This document shows positions 1 through 11,679 of a DNA stretch of 64,000 bases, in pieces (position 1 is the first letter of the stretch; each line of letters begins with the position of its first letter). The notes beneath the pieces were generated by a model that was given only the letters and a program-made list of their open reading frames with translations, was not told the origin of the DNA and made no database searches. The DNA is from Anomaloglossus baeobatrachus (taxonomy: Eukaryota > Chordata > Amphibia > Anura > Aromobatidae), in NCBI RefSeq assembly GCF_048569485.1, contig NC_134364.1, positions 126,451,081 through 126,515,080 of the forward strand. Reading direction: 5' to 3'. The translations under genes were made by a program, and so were the position numbers.

Positions 1-504
1 AACTTGGGGTTAGTTAGTTAGGAAAAACAAAGGCTTAGGGGGATCTAATCACAATGTATAAATATATGAGGGGACAGTACAGAGACCTTTCCAAAGATCT
101 CTTTACACCTAGGCCTGCGACTGGAACAGGGGGCATCCGCTACGTCTTGAGGAAAGAATGTTTAATCATAATCACAGATGAGGATTCTTTACTGTACGAG
201 CAGTGAGACTATGGAGCTCTCTGCCGCATGATGTTGTAATGAGTGATTCACTACTAACATTTAAGCAGAGCCTGGATGCCTTTCTTGAAAAATTTAATAT
301 TACCAGTTATGTATATTAGATTTTATGACAGGGTGTTGATCCAGGGAACTAGTCTGATTGCCGTATGTGGAGTCAGGAAGGAATTTTTTTCCCCATTGGA
401 GCTTATTTGACACATTGGGGTTTTTTTGCCTTCCTCTGGATCAACATGTTAGGCTACAGGTTGAACTAGATAGACTTAGAGTCTCCCTTCAACCTTAAAA
501 ACTA
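1..504 (+). mobile_element. CR1-type LINE, 5'-truncated 3' end
   Basis: The sequence encodes the typical C-terminal end of a CR1/L2-group ORF2 (a relic of FFTVRAVRLWNSLP, then LTFKQSLDAFLEK), followed by a 3' UTR ending in CTTCAACCTTAAAAACTATG. The same tail occurs at 12627-13195 (opposite strand) and 59585-59815. It runs off the left edge of the window and abuts the 35-base minisatellite on its right. It is a dead fragment with no reverse transcriptase domain. Confidence 0.85.
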
Positions 505-1258
505 TGAAACTACTATAATACTGCCCCCTATATACAAGAATATAACTACTATAATACTGCCCCTATGTACAAGAATATAACTACTATAATACTGCTCCTA
601 TATACAAGAATATAACTACTATAATACTGCCCCTATGTACAAGAATATAACTACTATAATACTGCCCCTATATACAAGAATATAACTACTATAATACTGC
701 CCCCTATGTACAAGAATGTAACTACTATAATACTGCCCCTATATACAAGAATATAACTACTATAATACTGCCCCTATGTACAAGAATATAACTACTATAA
801 TACTGCCCCCTATATACAAGAATATAACTACTATAATACTGCTCCCTATGTACAAGAATATAACTACTATAATACTGCCCCTATGTACAAGAATATAACT
901 ACTATAATACTGCCCCTATGTACAAGAATATAACTACTATAATACTGCCCCTATGTACAAGAATATACCTACTATAATACTGCCCCCTATATACAAGAAT
1001 ATAACTACTATAATACTGCCCCTATGTACAAGAATATAACTACTATAATACTGCCCCTATGTACAAGAATATAACTACTATAATACTGCCCCTATGTACA
1101 AGAATATAACTACTATAATGCTGCTCCTATGTACAAGAATATAACTACTATAATACTGCCCCCTATGTACAAGAATAACACTACTATAATACTGCCCCCT
1201 ATATACAAGAATATAACTACTATAATACTGCCCCCTATGTACAAGAATATAACTACTA
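505..1258. repeat. 35/36-base minisatellite A, block 1
   Basis: Tandem copies of a unit containing CTACTATAATACTGCCCC followed by TATGTACAAGAATATAA. Units are 35 bases, or 36 with an extra C in the C-run. This is the first of four blocks of one array that was split by transposon insertions (505-1258, 2755-4266, 5790-5980, 6350-7085). Open frames here are repeat by-products. Confidence 0.97.
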
Positions 1259-1261
1259 TAA

Positions 1262-2754
1262 GGGTATATCTGCACGCTGCGTTCTTGATTTGACAGTACA
1301 ATGCCCCCTCTGGCAGACTTGGACAACTGTAAATACTGCGGTTGGCAAAAAAAAACCATCCAAAACGTATGTGTTTTGGATGCCTTTTTTAACTGAGCGG
1401 TCCCACGGCGATTCAGCTCTGCTACATCCCTGTCCTGTCACAGCAGCACCATAGAGCATGACTGGCCGCTGACAGCAGACAAAGACAGAGCTGCGCCATC
1501 AGAATGAACTGGAGTGAACCTCTGACATCAGTGCCGCGACACAGGCAGTAGTGCGGGGACCGCAGCTGTGACACCAGGCGTTTACCTGAGTTCATTCTCA
1601 TCGCGCGGCTCTATCTGTGTTTGATTTGCGGTCACAGGTGGAGGACTCCAGCTGTGGCCCTGGATAACCTGAGTAACGTCACTGCTGATAGTGCGACACT
1701 TCAGTTGCTGCATGGAGTTTACAGCGAGCAGTCATGCTCTATGGCCAGTCAGTGTCAGATGTAGCAGAGCTGGAAGCGTTGTGGGACCTCGTTTGGCTTA
1801 CATCGGACCTGGAGGGGTGTTTAGGGGTTAATAAAGTGGTGAAAGTGTGTTTTGTAAAGGATTTTTGGGTGTCCATGTTTTTTTTCACTTACACATTAAT
1901 GATGAGGGGTGTCTCATAGACGCCTGCCATGACTAATCTAGGATTTAGTGGCTGCTGTGGGCTGCCATGGATTCCTTATTACCCCAATTGTCACGACACC
2001 AAGGCAATTAGGATGAGCTGGGTAAAGTCCCGGGACTGTCGCATCTAATGGATGTGGCAATTCTGGGCAGCTGCTGGCTGATATTTTTAGCCTGGGGGGC
2101 TCCCAATAACATGGATCTCTCAAGTCTGAGAATACCAGCCCCCAGCTGTGAGGCTTTATCTTGACTGGTATCAAAATTGGGGGAGACTGTGTAAAATTGT
2201 TTTACTGTACGATATAGGCCCGCCCATCGGCAAGTGTGATTGGTTACAGTGGGACAGCCGTCACCCAGCGTGCGGGCGTGTCTGACTGCAACCAATCATA
2301 CGCGCCGGTGGGCGGGGGAAGCGGGGAATATGAGCGGCCAGTACTTTCAGAAGAAGAAGAGGTTGCGGGGGCAGAGTGACAGCCGCGCCGGTGATCGGTG
2401 ACTGAGAGGGGGAGAGAATGAAGAAACGTGGTGACAAGAACAGATCCAAATGCAACAAAAACGCACAGCTAAAAATTTTGGTTGCGTTTTGACGCACCTC
2501 ATTCATTTCAATGGGTGGAAAACGTTCACAAAACACACAACAGAAGTGACATGCTGCTCTTTTTTTTTTTCTCAGGCAACGATTGACATATTTGTCCAAC
2601 AAAACACTGCCAAATAAAAAGCACCGTGCGGATGGAAAAATCTGATTTATAGACTTTGCTGATCAAGCAAAACACATGGATTTTGTCAATGACACAGTGC
2701 AGTTTATAACGCAACCAAAACGCAAAAAAAGAAACGCAAAGTGTGCACATAGCC
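1262..2754. mobile_element. Non-autonomous Harbinger-like DNA element inserted in minisatellite A
   Basis: The left end reads GGGTATATCTGCACGC and the right end GTGTGCACATAGCC, which are imperfect terminal inverted repeats. The flanks are TAA (1259-1261) and TAG (2755-2757), consistent with a 3-base target duplication with one later change, as in PIF/Harbinger elements. No transposase frame is visible. A stretch near 1920-2170 matches an arm of the giant palindromic element at 60727-63684 (shared CTAGGATTTAGTGGC), so the two share internal sequence. Confidence 0.7.
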
Positions 2755-4266
2755 TAGTACTGCCCCTATGTACAAGAATATAACCACTATAATACTGCCC
2801 CCTATGTACAAGAATATAACTACTATAATACTGCCCCCTATGTACAGGAATATAACTACTATAATACTGCCCCTATGTACAAGAATATAACCACTATAAT
2901 ACTGCCCCCTATGTACAAGAATATAACTACTATAATACTGCCCCCTATGTACAGGAATATAACTACTATAATACTGCCCCTATATACAAGAATATAACTA
3001 CTATAATACTGCCCCTATGTACAGGAATATAACCACTATAATACTGCCCCCTATGTACAAGAATATAACTACTATAATACTGCCCCCTATGTACAGGAAT
3101 ATAACTACTATAATACTGCCCCTATGTACAAGAATATAACTACTATAATACTGCCCCTGTGTACAAGAATATAACTACTATAATACTGCCCCTGTGTACA
3201 AGAATATAACTACTATAATACTGCCCCTATGTACAAGAATATAACTACTATAATACTGCCCCTGTGTACAAGAATATAACTACTATAATACTGCCCCTAT
3301 GTACAAGAATATAACTACTATAATACTGCTCCTATGTACAAGAATATAACTACTATAATACTGCCCCTATGTACAAGAATATAACCACTATAATACTGCC
3401 CCCTATGTACAAGAATATAACTACTATAATACTGCCCCTATGTACAAGAATATAACTACTATAATACTGCCCCTATGTACAAGAATATAACTACTATAAT
3501 ACTGCTCCTATGTACAAGAATATAACTACTATAATACTGCTCCCTATGTACAAAAATATAACTACTATAATACTGCTCCCTATGTACAAGAATATAACTA
3601 CTATAATACTGCCCCTATGTACAAGAATATAACTACTATAATACTGCCCCCTATGTACAAGAATATAACTACTATAATACTGCTCCTATGTACAAGAATA
3701 TAACTACTATAATACTGCTCCTATGTACAAGAATATAACTACTATAATACTGCTCCTATGTACAAGAATATAACTACTATACTTCTGCCCCCTATGTACA
3801 AGAATATAACTACTATAATACTGCCCCTATGTACAAGAATATAACTACTATAATACTGCCCCCTATGTACAAGAATATAACTACTATAATACTGCTCCTA
3901 TGTACAAGAATATAACTACTATACTTCTGCCCCTATGTACAAGAATATAACTACTATAATACTGCCCCTATGTACAAGAATATAACTACTATAATACTGC
4001 TCCCTATGTACAAGAATATAACTACTATAATACTGCCCCTATGTACAAGAATATAACTACTATAATACTGCCCCTATGTACAAGAATATAACTACTATAA
4101 TACTGCCCCTATGTACAAGAATATAACTACTATAATACTGCCCCTATGTACAAGAATATAACTACTATAATACTGCCCCTATGTACAAGAATATAACTAC
4201 TATAATACTGCCCCTATGTACAAGAATATAACTACTATAATACTGCCCCCTATGTACAAGAATATA
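2755..4266. repeat. 35/36-base minisatellite A, block 2
   Basis: Continuation of the TACTGCCCC/TATGTACAAGAATATAA array, with roughly 40 units. Variants alternate in runs (CCCC, CCCCC or CTCC; TATGTAC, TATATAC or TGTGTAC; ACTTCTG for ATACTG), as expected for local unequal exchange. Confidence 0.97.
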
Positions 4267-5789
4267 CAGTTAGGTCCAGAAATATTTGGACAGTGACACA
4301 ATTTTGGCGAGTTGGGCTCTGCATGCCACCACATTGGATTTGAAATGAAACCTCTACAACAGAATTCAAGTGCAGATTGTAATGTTTAATTTGAAGGTTT
4401 GAACAAAAATATCTGATAGAAATTGTAGGAATTGTCACATTTCTTTACAAACACTCCACATTTTAGGAGGTCAAAAGTAATTGGACAAATAAACCAAACC
4501 CAAACAAAATATTTTTATTTTCAATATTTTGTTGCGAATCCTTTGGAGGCAATCACTGCCTTAAGTCTGGAACCCATGGACATCACCAAACGCTGGGTTT
4601 CCTCCTTCTTAATGCTTTGCCAGGCCTTTACAGCCGCAGCCTTCAGGTCTTGCTTGTTTGTGGGTCTTTCCGTCTTCAGTCTGGATTTGAGCAAGTGAAA
4701 TGCATGCTCAATTGGGTTAAGATCTGGTGATTGACTTGGCCATTGCAGAATGTTCCACTTTTTTGCACTCATGAACTCCTGGGTAGCTTTGGCTGTATGC
4801 TTGGGGTCATTGTCCATCTGTACTATGAAGCGCCGTCCGATCAACTTTGCGGCATTTGGCTGAATCTGGGCTGAAAGTATATCCCGGTACACTTCAGAAT
4901 TCATCCGGCTACTCTTGTCTGCTGTTATGTCATCAATAACCACAAGTGACCCAGTGCCATTGAAAGCCATGCATGCCCATGCCATCACGTTGCCTCCACC
5001 ATGTTTTACAGAGGATGTGGTGTGCCTTGGATCATGTGCCGTTCCCTTTCTTCTCCAAACTTTTTTCTTCCCATCATTCTGGTACAGGTTGATCTTTGTC
5101 TCATCTGTCCATAGAATACTTTTCCAGAACTGAGCTGGCTTCATGAGGTGTTTTTCAGCAAATTTAACTCTGGCCTGTCTATTTTTGGAATTGATGAATG
5201 GTTTGCATCTAGATGTGAACCCTTTGTATTTACTTTCATGGAGTCTTCTCTTTACTGTTGACTTAGAGACAGATACACCTACTTCACTGAGAGTGTTCTG
5301 GACTTCAGTTGATGTTGTGAACGGGTTCTTCTTCACCAAAGAAAGTATGCGGCGATCATCCACCACTGTTGTCATCCGTGGACGCCCAGGCCTTTTTGAG
5401 TTCCCAAGCTCACCAGTCAATTCCTTTTTTGTTGTTTGGTCACAGCAACAGCTTCCAAATGCAAAACCCCACACCTGTAATCAACCCCAGACCTTTTAAC
5501 TACTTCATTGATTACAGGTTAACGAGGGAGACGCCTTCAGAGTTAATTGCAGCCCTTAGAGTCCCTTGTCCAATTACTTTTGGTCCCTTGAAAAAGAGGA
5601 GGTTATGCATTACAGAGCTATGATTCCTAAACCCTTTCTCCGATTTGGATGTGAAAACTCTCATATTGCAGCTGGGAGTGTGCACTTTCAGCCCATATTA
5701 TATATAGAATTGTATTTCTGAACATGTTTTTGTAAACAGCTAAAATAACAAAACTTGTGTCACTGTCCAAATATTTCTGGACCTAACTG
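4267..5789 (-). mobile_element. Tc1-like DNA transposon
   Basis: Long near-perfect terminal inverted repeats begin CAGTTAGGTCCAGAAATAT and include GGACAGTGACAC. The element is flanked by TA on both sides (4265-4266 and 5790-5791), the Tc1/mariner target duplication. It sits inside minisatellite A, and removing it together with one TA restores the array. It carries one transposase frame on the minus strand that has lost its N-terminal part (see the separate entry). Confidence 0.95.
4521..5474 (-). CDS. Tc1-like transposase, N-terminally truncated (317 aa open frame)
   Basis: A DDE transposase of the Tc1/mariner superfamily, which cuts and pastes the element at TA sites. Visible parts are a GRPR AT-hook-like linker (about residues 28-34), the second helix-turn-helix with KSTVKRRLHESKYKG (about 71-85), and a catalytic core with D124 (LWTDET), D221 (VQMDND) and E256 (SPDLNPIE), giving the DD34E spacing. 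Tc1 proteins are usually about 340 residues with an N-terminal paired-like helix-turn-helix. Here that region is missing. The sequence passes directly from the 5' leader (GTTGCTGTGACCAAACAAC) to the part that normally follows the first DNA-binding domain, which looks like an internal deletion. The listed start therefore lies in former leader sequence. The core is open, but specific end binding is probably lost. Confidence 0.9.
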   Translation of the reverse strand: MWGFAFGSCCCDQTTKKELTGELGNSKRPGRPRMTTVVDDRRILSLVKKNPFTTSTEVQNTLSEVGVSVSKSTVKRRLHESKYKGFTSRCKPFINSKNRQARVKFAEKHLMKPAQFWKSILWTDETKINLYQNDGKKKVWRRKGTAHDPRHTTSSVKHGGGNVMAWACMAFNGTGSLVVIDDITADKSSRMNSEVYRDILSAQIQPNAAKLIGRRFIVQMDNDPKHTAKATQEFMSAKKWNILQWPSQSPDLNPIEHAFHLLKSRLKTERPTNKQDLKAAAVKAWQSIKKEETQRLVMSMGSRLKAVIASKGFATKY

Positions 5790-5980
5790 TAAATACTATA
5801 ATACTGCCCCCTATATACAAGAATATAAATACTATAATACTGCCCCCTATATACAAGAATATAAATACTATAATACTGCCTCCTATGTACAAGAATATAA
5901 CTGCTATAATACTGCCCCCTATGTACAAGAATATAACTGCTATAATACTGCCCCTATGTACAAGAATATAACTACTATAA
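5790..5980. repeat. Minisatellite A, block 3
   Basis: About five units of the 35/36-base array, mostly with AAATACTATAATACTG or AACTGCTATAATACTG variants, lying between the Tc1 element and the next MITE. Confidence 0.95.
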
Positions 5981-6349
5981 GGCTATGTGCGCACGTGTGC
6001 GTAATTCATGCAGTTACGCTGCGCTTTGTAGCGCAGCGTAACTGCATGCGTCCTGCGTCCCCTGCATAATCTATGGAGATTGTGCAGGGGCCGTGCGCAC
6101 GTGGCGTCTTAGAGCGCAGCGCTTCGGCTGCTGCCCGAAGCGCTGCATTCAAGTGACATGTCACTTCTTCCGTGAGCTTTGCCGGCAGCTCCTGCTCTGT
6201 CTATGGCAGGAGCTGGAGGCAGAGCGCATGGAATAGTTTTTTGTTTTTTTTTCTACGGACATTTTTTGCAGCGATTTGAAGCGCACGTGTGCTCTTCAGA
6301 TCGCTGCAGAAATTTCTGCAGGGCTAGTACGCAACGTGCACACATAGCC
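5981..6349. mobile_element. 369-base Harbinger-like MITE
   Basis: The ends are inverted repeats: left GGCTATGTGCGCACGT, right ACGTGCACACATAGCC (one mismatch). Both sides carry TAA (5978-5980 and 6350-6352). Removing the element and one TAA restores an exact minisatellite unit (ACTATAATACTG), so this is a clean insertion with a 3-base TWA target, as in PIF/Harbinger MITEs. The interior is GC-rich and palindromic (GCGCAGCG repeats) with no coding potential. Confidence 0.85.
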
Positions 6350-7085
6350 TAATACTGCTCCTATGTACAAGAATATAACTACTATAATACTGCCCCTATG
6401 TACAAGAATATAACTACTATAATACTGCCCCCTATATACAAGAATATAACTACTATAATACTGTTGCTATGTACAAGAATATAAAACTGCTATAATACTG
6501 CCCCCTATGTACAAGAATATAACTACTATAATACTGCCCCCTATGTACAAGAATATAACTACTATAATACTGCCCCCTATGTACAAGAATATAACTACTA
6601 TAATACTGCTCCCTATTATAATACTGCCCCTATGTACAAGAATATAACTACTATAATACTTCCCCTATGTAGAAGAATAACCACTATGTACAAGAATATA
6701 ACTGCTATAATACTGCCCCTATGTACAAGAATATAACTACTATAATACTGCTCCCTATGTACAAGAATATAACTGCTATAATACTGCCCACTTATGTACA
6801 AGAATATAACTACTATAATACTGCTCCTATGTACAAGAATATAACTACTATAATACTGCTCCTATGTACAAGAATATAAAACTGCTATAATACTGCTCCT
6901 ATGTACAAGAATATAACTGCTATAATACTGCTCCCTATGTACAAGAATATAACTGCTATAATACTGCCCACTTATGTACAAGAATATAACTACTATAATA
7001 CTGCTCCTATGTACAAGAAAAGAAAACTGCTATAATACTGCCCCCTATGTAAAGAATATAACTACTATAATATTGCTATGAAGAA
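6350..7085. repeat. Minisatellite A, block 4
   Basis: Last block of the 35/36-base array, more degenerate than the others, with indels such as TGTTGCTATGTAC and ATAAAACTGCTATAATACTG. It ends where the DEDD 3' flank begins. Confidence 0.95.
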
Positions 7086-7159
7086 TAGATCTATTAACAG
7101 GAGAAAACGAAGACACAGCAGTTCAGGTTTCGGGGATCAGGAATCACCTCTTGTGATGG

Positions 7160-8338
7160 TTTATTTGTGGGTGCTCAGAGCAATAATCAGATTTTTGCAG
7201 AGAAAAATAATAATTTAGTTGAATTTTTTGATGAATGTTCTGGTATTAGTTTTTTTTATAGGATGGGGAAAAAAAAACAAAACTTTTTTTGCAAATATAA
7301 GAACAATTTCTTATTTCTTTTTCCAGAAGCAGCTGAGAGGGCGACAGAGAAGAGACAGTAACACTGACACGACCGAACAGCACATACAGGGAGGATGGCG
7401 CCATTTCTACGGAAAGTTTATTGTGCGCTCACATGGTACAATCAGATCTTCCTCGAGGACGTCCTCGATTTTGGGGGTTCAATCCCGTAATTTCATACGC
7501 TGCCAATCACAAGTGCCCAAAGTTTCAAAAGGTGGAGGGTGGGGAAGGGGTAGAGGAAAAAAAAAAAAAAGATGGCAGCCGTCTTCTTCATCCTTGGGAG
7601 TCAGGTAAACAGATGAAAGAACATTTATAGTCACAAGAACTAGACACCAAAAAATGTAAACTTTTCCTCATTAAAAAAAACAAAACAAAAAAAAACAATT
7701 TTGCATCGAATCCCAAACATCAGATGGTGGAGTGCTAAGAGTGCGGGGGAGGGGACAATTATATACGAGGTGATTATGGTTACGGGGGGGGGGATTAAGG
7801 CCGCGATATTGCTACAAAAAACAGACTTGGAAAAATAGTAAAAAAAAAAAAAATGGGGGTGTATATCCAGCAGCCACACAAGACCTCTTGGGGAGAAAGG
7901 GGGGGGGGGGGGGCGAGGGGGTTATTTTTTTTTTTTGTCCCCGCATAAAATTAAAAAAAAAAAAAAAAAAAAAATTTTGCTAAAAGACAAAATTCCAAAA
8001 ACACGAGGAGGCGGTCTGACTGCGGGGGTGGTGATTGCGCATTCGATGCCGGCACACGTGTACAGTCCGCTTCTCATATATATCTATATATGTACAGAAA
8101 TATACAGCATATACTGCTATGATATAGGCGCGGGACGCTCGGGCCTCACCGCCACAGTGCTTACTTCATACAGTTATACAGCTCCAGGGTTTTTTTTTTT
8201 TCCATAAATTTTTAAATTTTATATCAAAAAAAGAAAATAAAAAAAAAAATCATAATAGGTCGGGGGAGGGGGTCCACCAGAAGCGGCGGCCATGTTTGCG
8301 ACCCGAAAGGGCTGTCATTTCCCCTCTGTCCTCCCTCG
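7160..8338 (-). other. DEDD: DEDD 3' UTR (probable) with poly(A) signals
   Basis: No gene frame lies between the end of minisatellite A and the DEDD stop codon. Reading the minus strand, AATAAA hexamers occur at 7417-7422 and 7160-7165, either of which could end the transcript. The segment contains several long A/T and G runs (for example 7897-7920 and 7950-7973) and an AT-rich patch at 8075-8115. The exact UTR end is an inference. Confidence 0.5.
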
Positions 8339-9767
8339 TCACAGGGACGTTTGCACTATTAAATTTCGTAGCAGTTTCTGGCGGCCGATTTCATAGTCTT
8401 CCTCGTCCACGTTGACCAGTAGTTTGATGGCCTCGTGGCCAACCGCCTGCTTCAGCGAGTCCGTGATGAAGACGCCTTTCAGCGCTTCCAGCAGCGAGCC
8501 GTTGATGTAGTCGCGCCAGAAGGCATCCAGGTAGGTGAGCTCGGAGAACTTTATGTCGCAGATGATGGAGCCCAGGTCCCGGGATTTTAGGATGGTGTTT
8601 GCTTGGTTAAAACGTTCGAACTGTCGCTCTAAAGGGTCCTGCTTGTTGGAGAAGACGTTTCCTTGCAGGGCCGTCTCGTGCTGGCAGTATTCAGCCCGTA
8701 CCCGCAGCCGGATGTCTGAGGAGGGAGAAGGGGGCGGAGTCAGCACAAGTCAACCAATCACAACGTGCACTCGTTCCAGAAGTTCAGCAGAATTACGAAT
8801 GCAGCTCTGGAGCAGACGACTATTCCACTTACCACACGTCTGTTTCTCCTTGGGGTCTGGCGTGATGGATTTCCTTCTCTTCCGCTGACTGCTGAGGGAT
8901 GGTCGCCCCCGGCCAGGCCTCTTTGTGCAGATCTGGGGTCCGGAGGGGGAGGAGCAGACCATGGGATGGTGCGGCGTTCCTGCAGGAGACGGAGAGTCAC
9001 AAAACTGGTATAAAGCGCCGCACCCGACCACCTCGGGAGAGTCTACTGCCATCTTACCGGGTGTGTGCGGCGGCTCTGTGCCCGGCTCTGCGCTGCTTGG
9101 CGTCCGTGGCGTAACGTAGTGAATGGAGGTCTCCTCGAGGTATTTATCTACAAGATCTGGGCAAACTGCAAGAGATGTGAAGAAGTTACAAGCCAGCGCC
9201 TCAACGAAAACCCACCCTCCGATATGGCTGACAACAGAAAGCAGCAGAGTAGTTCTTTGAGAACTAATAGTTTATGCTGAAATAAAGGAAAAACCTGTAG
9301 AGACATCCAGAGGATGAGGAGTTAAACCCAAAGTGGAGGAGGTGAAGCGTGACCTGACTCCCACTGCATAAGTGGATCAGGCCAATTTTCTGGTACTCAG
9401 AAGTGAACGGACTGCACCATTGTAATGTAGAGGGGGACTCACCGGCCTTCCTCCTCTTCAGTGTTACGTAGGGGAGCAGGTCGTGCCTCGTAATGATCCT
9501 CAATAGCTGCAGCACCTGGCGGAAGTTGGTCTCGTCGCAGCGGCCCTGCCTCTCCAGAGCGAGCAGAAAGTCCCGGCCGCTGCGGATCATTCCCCTCTCA
9601 TAGTCATCAATAACGTCCACAAAGAGGAAGGAGAGGACCCGCACGTCGCGGTGCGTCAGGTGAGTGCCCACAATGTCAAACATCCGGTGCAGGCTGTACA
9701 GTCCGTGCTCCCGCTCACACTCCTCCTCCATCCAGGCCTCCTCACTGCGCCTCTTCTGTTGGGCCAT
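8339..9767 (-). CDS. DEDD: DEDD, death effector domain-containing protein (4 coding exons)
   Basis: Coding exons on the minus strand, in order, are 9443-9767, 9058-9165, 8833-8979 and 8339-8715. All have GT-AG borders, phases agree, and the sum is 957 bases (318 codons plus stop), the same length as human DEDD. The N-terminal death effector domain is in exon 1 (GLYSLHRMFDIVGTHLTHRD; the fold spans about residues 20-105). Exon 2 holds the conserved CPDLVDKYLEETSI. Exon 3 holds the basic nuclear signal SQRKRRKS and TPDPKEKQTC. Exon 4 holds the conserved C-terminal DEDD/DEDD2 region (DIRLRVRAEYCQHETALQG through VNVDEEDYEIGRQKLL). The family acts in the nucleus and nucleolus and binds caspase-8/10 and DNA in mammals. 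The start is the ATG at 9765-9767, with MAQQKRR aligning to the mammalian N terminus. Nothing is truncated. The least conserved part is the proline-rich linker in exons 2-3. Confidence 0.97.
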
Positions 9768-9845
9768 GGCTGGAACGTCCTAGGTCGGCCACTCCCCTCC
9801 TCCTCCGCTCCACTGCCGCCGACACAAGGGAATGCCAATGTCCTC
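9768..9845 (-). other. DEDD: DEDD 5' UTR part of the first coding exon
   Basis: Upstream of the ATG the minus strand reads back to a good acceptor (CCCCTGTAG at 9846 and beyond), so this exon probably starts at 9845 with 78 untranslated bases. This is inferred from the splice signal only. Confidence 0.5.
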
Positions 9846-10440
9846 CTACAGGGGGAGAAGAAGAGAGTCAGCAGATATCGCTGTATGGCGGCCCAGTATA
9901 ACAGCATGTACAGGGCCACCTCTGGGGGAATTCAGTTATAGCGGAGGCTTCCTGCAGTACCGGGCCTGATGACTGCCTAGGGTCTGAAGAAGAGGGCCGC
10001 CCAGGGTCTGAAGAAGAGGGCCGCAGACTCCAGGGGCTCAGCCACAAACCTGATGCTGTAGATTAAAGACATGACGTGTCCTTTCTTTAAGATCAGATGT
10101 CAAGCAGAGGCATCAGCTCAGGAGTGACGCTGACCAAAAGAAGCCACAGCATGTGCCACACCGGACGCGGGCAGCAGACCACACAAGCGCTCCACAGGGC
10201 CCACAGAGGGGGCGCCTTACGGCTAAACCCAATCTACAAACCCCCATCCCATCCACTACAGGAGGAGGGGTAGCAAGTGGCCTCAGCGGGGGCCGACCTT
10301 CCGCGTCCAGGAGGCTCTTTATGGCTTTGGCCACTCTGCAGAGCCCAATCACGGGAAGGGGGGTGGTGATAGTGGGGCAGACTGAGCCAGGGCCGACCTC
10401 CCACCTCCAAGAAGCTTTTTATGGCTTTACCCACTCTACA
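9846..10440. other. DEDD first intron, near end
   Basis: No coding signal. It holds a short direct repeat (AGGGTCTGAAGAAGAGGGCC at 9979 and again near 10002) and degenerate copies of the 86-base repeat that becomes regular to the right. Confidence 0.6.
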
Positions 10441-10880
10441 GACCCCCATCCATCACGGGGGTGATAGCAGGGTGGGCTGAGCGAGGGCTGACCTCCCGCC
10501 TCCAGGGGGCTCACCCACTCTGCAGACCCCCCATCCATCACAGGGGGTGATAGCGGGGTGGGCTGAGCGAGGGCTGACCTCCCGCCTCCAGGGGGCTCAC
10601 CCACTCTGCAGACCCCCCATCCATCACAGGGGGTGATAGCGGGGTGGGCTGAGCGAGGGCTGACCTCCCGCCTCCAGGGGGCTCACCCACTCTGCAGACC
10701 CCCCATCCATCACAGGGGGTGATAGCGGGGTGGGCTGAGCGAGGGCTGACCTCCCGCCTCCAGGGGGCTCACCCACTCTGCAGACCCCCCATCCATCACA
10801 GGGGGTGATAGCGGGGTGGGCTGAGCGAGGGCCGTCCTCCCGCCTCCGGGGGGCTTCTTATGGCTTCGCCCCCGCTCTGT
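10441..10880. repeat. 86-base tandem repeat in the DEDD first intron
   Basis: Four to five near-identical units of about 86 bases contain CCACTCTGCAGACCCCCCAT, GGTGATAGCGGGGTGGGCTG and CTGACCTCCCGCCTCCA. Degenerate units extend left to about 10230. GC-rich and non-coding; the frames seen here are repeat by-products. Confidence 0.9.
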
Positions 10881-11265
10881 AGACCCTCCGCGGGTTGTCA
10901 GCGGATAGGAACATTCTTGCTGATAGTCGATAACGCGTGTATCTGCCACTTATCACAGCTGAGGGTTCGCTACAATGTATCAATACAATATATCTCCAGC
11001 GCTGCAGAAACATAGTGACGAACCCTCAGCTGTGACGTCCCCGGTGATATCCTCCCCATGGAAGTCACCACAGGGCAGAGCTCGGGAAGGCTCCCGCTCA
11101 CTGACAGCAAGCAGAGATCTTGGAAATAAGGGGTTACTAGGCAAAGCAATGGAGGCCCCTGTATGTGCGGGTGGGGGCTGGGCACAGGCTGCAGGGGTTG
11201 GGGTGACAGCAGTGCATGCTGGGGTGCAGGGCACAGGCATGGAGGCCTCAGGCCCGGAGTCTCAC

Positions 11266-11430
11266 CTGCCGGCTTTGCCTCACACCGACACCTGCTCTCC
11301 GCGGCCTCAGGACGGAGCAGCCATGACGGGGCCGTCAGCTTCTCTACCAGCAGCAGCTCAGGGACGGGAACATCCGGGCACCGCTGCCGTTGGAAGAGGC
11401 GGAGCTCGGCCGCGGATTGGTCTTCTCTGC
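11266..11430 (-). other. DEDD: DEDD non-coding first exon (candidate)
   Basis: On the minus strand a CpG-rich segment ends in a clean donor (AAAGCCGGCAG followed by GTGAGACTCC, donor just below 11266). The upstream limit is not visible and is placed near the CCAAT box. The exon contains a tiny upstream frame (ATG GCT GCT CCG TCC TGA). Mammalian DEDD also begins with non-coding exons, which fits. Confidence 0.5.
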
Positions 11431-11503
11431 GATCCGTAGCTCGGCTTCAGTCCTATAGGGAACAATGATAACCGGGAGGACATTTTAACTGAGGGCGACG
11501 TCA
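11416..11503 (-). promoter_or_regulatory. DEDD CpG-rich promoter with CCAAT box and CRE-like half site
   Basis: ATTGG at 11416-11420 is a CCAAT box for the minus strand. GACGTCA at 11497-11503 is a CREB/ATF-like core. The surrounding 11200-11600 is rich in CpG, and there is no TATA box. Use of the sites is inferred. Confidence 0.45.
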
Positions 11504-11679
11504 AGGCACGTCCGGGGAGGCAGCGTGCGGCTTCACTGCCGCTGGTCTGCAGGGCGAGGCGGCCATGACGGAAGTGGGCAGAGGGAGAAATGCAAGTCTG
11601 AGGAGCTGTATGTCCTCACCCGGCACCCGTACTGACTAGGGGCAGCGCTGTCACCCCTAGCAACCAGCAAACCCCACTG
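11504..11679. other. Flank between DEDD promoter and minisatellite B
   Basis: CpG-rich sequence with a short plus-strand frame from the ATG at 11565 (MTEVGRGRNAS, 24 codons). I cannot link it to a known protein, and no donor follows. I see no supported gene here. Confidence 0.4.

Noticed and set aside
8535-9114. Plus-strand frames across the DEDD exons
   Set aside because: Antisense shadows of the conserved DEDD exons, which have proper splice sites on the minus strand.
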